Part shown: piece after piece, positions 8,674 through 10,990 of the stretch
Layout of the letters: the number at the start of each line of letters is the position of its first letter
How positions within the stretch are numbered: position 1 is the stretch's first letter
Assembly: GCA_028284565.1 (NCBI GenBank)
Contig: JANQRM010000115.1
Span: forward strand, 1-10,990
Direction: 5' to 3'
From: Anaerolineae bacterium
Lineage (GTDB): Bacteria; Chloroflexota; Anaerolineae; Aggregatilineales; Phototrophicaceae
DNA: 10,990 nt
Notes under the pieces: model-generated
Seen by the model: the letters and a program-made list of their open reading frames with translations, nothing else
Database searches by the model: none
What the model was told of the DNA's origin: nothing
Made by a program: the position numbers and the translations under genes

Positions 8674-9720
8674 CTAATCTTTGCTGACTTCAAGCACAAT
8701 CTTGCCGAAGAAATCACCCGCTTCCATTTTCGCCTGTGCTGTCCCTGCCTCAGATAGAGGAAATGTGCTGTCAATATAGGGTTTGAATGTCCCGTCAAAC
8801 ACAAGATTCATAACCGCGTGAAAATCTGCCATCGTTCCCATCATCGACCCTAAGATGCTCAGGTGCTTGGAAAAGATAAAGCGATTGTCAATTTCAATTT
8901 TTGGACCTGTGGTGCTACCAACTGTCACCAACCGCCCACCGACACGTAAGGAGCGAAGACTATTGGCAAAGGTGGCTTGCCCGACATTATCGACGACAAC
9001 ATCAACACCCTGTTTCCCTGATAGCTTATAAACAGCTCGTGACCAGTCCTCTTGTGAACGGTCAATGTGGACATCTGCGCCCAGTGTCTTCGCTTTTTCC
9101 AATTTTTCTACATTAGAACCAACAACAAAAACCTCGGCACCCAGATAGTTGGCAACTTCGATCGACGCTGTATTGACACCACCGCCAGCCCCGATAATGA
9201 GTACACGTTCACCCCGTTGCAAATCGGCGCGTGTAACTAGACTGTGCCACGCTGTCAAATAGGCGAGTGAGGCGGCGGCAACAATGTCATAGCGAACACC
9301 ATCTGGCATAGCCAAGCAGTTCCGCGCGGGAACAGCAACATATTCGGCAAATGTCCCATTGGTATGTTCTCCTAGAATAGAAAAACTTGGGCTACGGTTG
9401 TCCATACCAACTAGATTTGGTAATGAGAGAGGGTCACTTAGAGTCCCGTTAATAGCGACACGATCCCCCACCTGTACATTGGTAACAGCCTCACCTTTGG
9501 CGGCAATAACACCTGCGCCATCAGCACCCTGCACATGCGGGAAATACAAATCTAATCCGGGCCACCCTTTCCGCACCCAAATATCAAGATGATTCAATGC
9601 GGCGTTGCGAATATTCACTAAGACATCATTGGGTCCAATGCTTGGCACGTCAACTTCGCCATATTCGGTTACATCCGAGCCACCGTGTCCAGTAAGGTAA
9701 AATGCTTTCATCTTATCCAT
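8674..9720 (-). CDS. Medium-chain dehydrogenase/reductase, zinc-ADH-like but lacking recognisable zinc ligands
   Basis: A 348-residue NAD(P)-dependent MDR enzyme that would oxidise an alcohol or reduce a ketone or enone. The N-terminal GroES-like domain carries ALNHLDIWVRKG (42-53) and GADGAGVI (65-72), where classical zinc ADHs have Cys and GHE, so the catalytic zinc site looks absent, as in several quinone-oxidoreductase-like MDRs. The cofactor loop is LIIGAGGGVNTA (174-185). The lobe that holds the structural zinc keeps its length but has no cysteines (positions 96, 99, 102 and 110 are D, S, N and S). An upstream in-frame ATG at 9753 would overlap the preceding ligase and has no Shine-Dalgarno; the ATG at 9720 is 4 nt after that ligase's stop. 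A third ATG at 9711 (starting MKAFYL, the usual family N-terminus) is a close alternative. Its role here is unknown; ketone formation from a secondary alcohol is one possibility. Confidence 0.88.
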   Translation of the reverse strand: MDKMKAFYLTGHGGSDVTEYGEVDVPSIGPNDVLVNIRNAALNHLDIWVRKGWPGLDLYFPHVQGADGAGVIAAKGEAVTNVQVGDRVAINGTLSDPLSLPNLVGMDNRSPSFSILGEHTNGTFAEYVAVPARNCLAMPDGVRYDIVAAASLAYLTAWHSLVTRADLQRGERVLIIGAGGGVNTASIEVANYLGAEVFVVGSNVEKLEKAKTLGADVHIDRSQEDWSRAVYKLSGKQGVDVVVDNVGQATFANSLRSLRVGGRLVTVGSTTGPKIEIDNRFIFSKHLSILGSMMGTMADFHAVMNLVFDGTFKPYIDSTFPLSEAGTAQAKMEAGDFFGKIVLEVSKD

Positions 9721-9724
9721 TGAT

Positions 9725-10990
9725 TTATGATTCCATTTGCTCCAATAATTCATTTCGTAGTTCGCGCTTCAATAACTTGCCTGTTGGGTTGACGGGCAAC
9801 GACTCCTTTCTGATAATTAGGCGACGAGGCATCTTATATCGGGCGATTTGACTTTCGCAAAAAGCTCGTAATTCATCCAATGTCAGTGTTTCACCCTCGC
9901 GCAAGACAACCACCGCACAAACTGTCTCCCCCCATGTCTCATCAGGGATACCAACAACAGCCACCTCCGCCAGCTTTGTATGGGTATATAAGAAACGCTC
10001 CAATTCAGCCGGATAGATATTTTCTCCACCTGAGATAATTACATCCTTTTTGCGATCAACAATGGTGATATACCCATCTTCATCCTGTGTAGCGAGATCG
10101 CCAGAACGGAACCAACCATCGGTGATTGCGGCTTGGGTGGCGGCTTCATTACGCCAGTAACTTGAGATAATGTGGGGACCGCGAATCCAGATTTCGCCGA
10201 CTGTACCGGGAGGCACATCCTTTCCATCCGTGTCAACCAATCGAACCTCAGTATGGAAAAAAGGCAATCCAGCAGACCCAATTTTTTGAATAGCCATATC
10301 GTTGGGTGTTACCGTTGCAGGTCCGGCTGTCTCGGTAAGCCCATAGGATTGCAGGACTAAAATACCCCGTTCATGATAAGCTTTCAGCAATTCAGGAGGG
10401 ATGGGTGCGGCAGAAGCCAACAACCAGCGTAGCGAACTCAAATCATAGGTGTCGAACTCCGGACAATTCAGCAACCCATTAAGCATAGCTGGCACAGCCA
10501 TAAAGTGATTTATTTTTTCACGTTCAATTAATGACAACGCCTGATGAATGTCCCATTTCGGGATCAAAACCACTGTCGAGCCAAGATGAACGTAGGTCGT
10601 GACAAAACTGATGCCACCGACGTGATACATGGGCAAGGGTAGCAAATTGACATCTGTCTGACGATGATCCAAGGTGTAAGAAATGGTTGCGGAACACCAA
10701 AACATCTGCTTGTGAGTCAGTAAAGCACCTTTAGGCTGACCCGTTGTTCCAGACGTGTACATCAACACTAGCGGATCATCATCACCACCCACTTCCTCAA
10801 GGGGTGCATCGCTGAAACCAGCAACAAAATCACGATAATTTCGCGTATCCCTACTTTCGGTTGTGCCAACCCCGATTTCTTCTTGTAGTTCCGTTAGCCC
10901 ATTGGCTTGTCCGCTTGCGGATTCACCAAATTCTTCAGCATAAAAAAACAGTTTTGCGCCACAGTTTTCAAGGATAAAGCGAACTTCGGG
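9725..10990 (-). CDS. AMP-forming acyl-CoA ligase, FadD-like (5' end cut by window edge)
   Basis: The frame is open from the right edge of the window and ends at a TAA at 9725, giving 421 visible residues. Family members are around 510-520 residues, so roughly 90-100 N-terminal residues are outside. Counting from the edge, motifs are: phosphate loop YTSGTTGQPK (78-87), PMYHVGG (120-126), YGLTET (216-221), RSGDLATQDEDG (295-306), DRKKDVIISGGENIYPAE (312-329) and the catalytic lysine K405 in LPVNPTGK (398-405). This is the pattern of medium/long-chain and class-I fatty-acyl or aryl-alkanoate CoA ligases, clearly different from the benzoate-type ligase at 1902-3473. An in-frame GTG at 10792 is not a start, because homologous sequence continues upstream of it. 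It is 4 nt from the dehydrogenase downstream, so it belongs to the same transcription unit. Substrate is not readable from sequence; a side-chain carboxylate of the same aromatic compound is a reasonable guess. Confidence 0.88.
   Translation of the reverse strand, partial: PEVRFILENCGAKLFFYAEEFGESASGQANGLTELQEEIGVGTTESRDTRNYRDFVAGFSDAPLEEVGGDDDPLVLMYTSGTTGQPKGALLTHKQMFWCSATISYTLDHRQTDVNLLPLPMYHVGGISFVTTYVHLGSTVVLIPKWDIHQALSLIEREKINHFMAVPAMLNGLLNCPEFDTYDLSSLRWLLASAAPIPPELLKAYHERGILVLQSYGLTETAGPATVTPNDMAIQKIGSAGLPFFHTEVRLVDTDGKDVPPGTVGEIWIRGPHIISSYWRNEAATQAAITDGWFRSGDLATQDEDGYITIVDRKKDVIISGGENIYPAELERFLYTHTKLAEVAVVGIPDETWGETVCAVVVLREGETLTLDELRAFCESQIARYKMPRRLIIRKESLPVNPTGKLLKRELRNELLEQMES

Noticed and set aside
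8658..8804. N-terminal extension of the creatininase homologue to an ATG at 8804 (49 extra residues)
   Set aside because: The extension lies inside the dehydrogenase coding sequence, looks like an out-of-frame translation of it (basic, no family motif), and the ATG at 8657 has its own ribosome binding site and gives a normal family length.
1..10990. Mobile element, CRISPR array, tRNA or phage-defence system
   Set aside because: I saw no tandem direct repeats with spacers, no transposase or integrase, no terminal inverted repeats, no tRNA-like cloverleaf and no defence-type domains; coding sequence accounts for nearly all bases.

Overview
The window is a stretch of bacterial chromosome, or of a large catabolic element, carrying seven protein-coding genes, all on the minus strand. 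It reads as part of one catabolic operon. Base composition is moderate (roughly half G+C by eye). Start sites carry recognisable Shine-Dalgarno sequences and gaps between genes are short. Nothing in the window fixes the taxon: there is no rRNA, tRNA or ribosomal gene. I see no mobile element, integrase, CRISPR array, regulator, transporter or convincing terminator. No stretch longer than about 85 bases is free of coding sequence.

In the direction of transcription (high to low coordinates) the layout is as follows. (1) An AMP-forming acyl-CoA ligase, cut by the window edge at its N-terminus. (2) A medium-chain dehydrogenase/reductase of the zinc-alcohol-dehydrogenase-like group, 4 nt downstream. 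(3) A creatininase-family metal amidohydrolase, 16 nt downstream. (4) A HyuA-type ATP-binding subunit after 83-85 nt, joined by an ATGA overlap to (5) a HyuB-type subunit with a C-terminal four-cysteine, zinc-ribbon-like extension resembling the small subunit of acetone/acetophenone carboxylases. (6) A benzoate-CoA-ligase-like aryl-CoA ligase, 30 nt downstream. (7) A two-domain flavoprotein, 56 nt further on and cut by the other edge, in which a PHBH-type FAD monooxygenase is fused to an Old Yellow Enzyme domain. This is the architecture of 2-aminobenzoyl-CoA monooxygenase/reductase and of bifunctional salicylyl-CoA 5-hydroxylase.

My reading is that the cluster degrades an aromatic compound that is funnelled to an ortho-substituted benzoyl-CoA (2-amino or 2-hydroxy), which gene 7 then dearomatises with O2. 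Two models fit. In the lactam model, HyuAB and/or the creatininase homologue opens a cyclic amide such as an oxindole, comparable to the HyuAB-like step known from anaerobic indoleacetate degradation; the acid is CoA-activated and shortened to 2-aminobenzoyl-CoA. In the ketone model, HyuAB with its zinc-ribbon tail carboxylates an ortho-substituted acetophenone, possibly made from the alcohol by the dehydrogenase; the resulting aroylacetate is activated and cleaved to the aroyl-CoA. The sequence does not decide between them. I do not recognise this exact combination of genes as a named pathway, so it is the best candidate here for an undescribed system.
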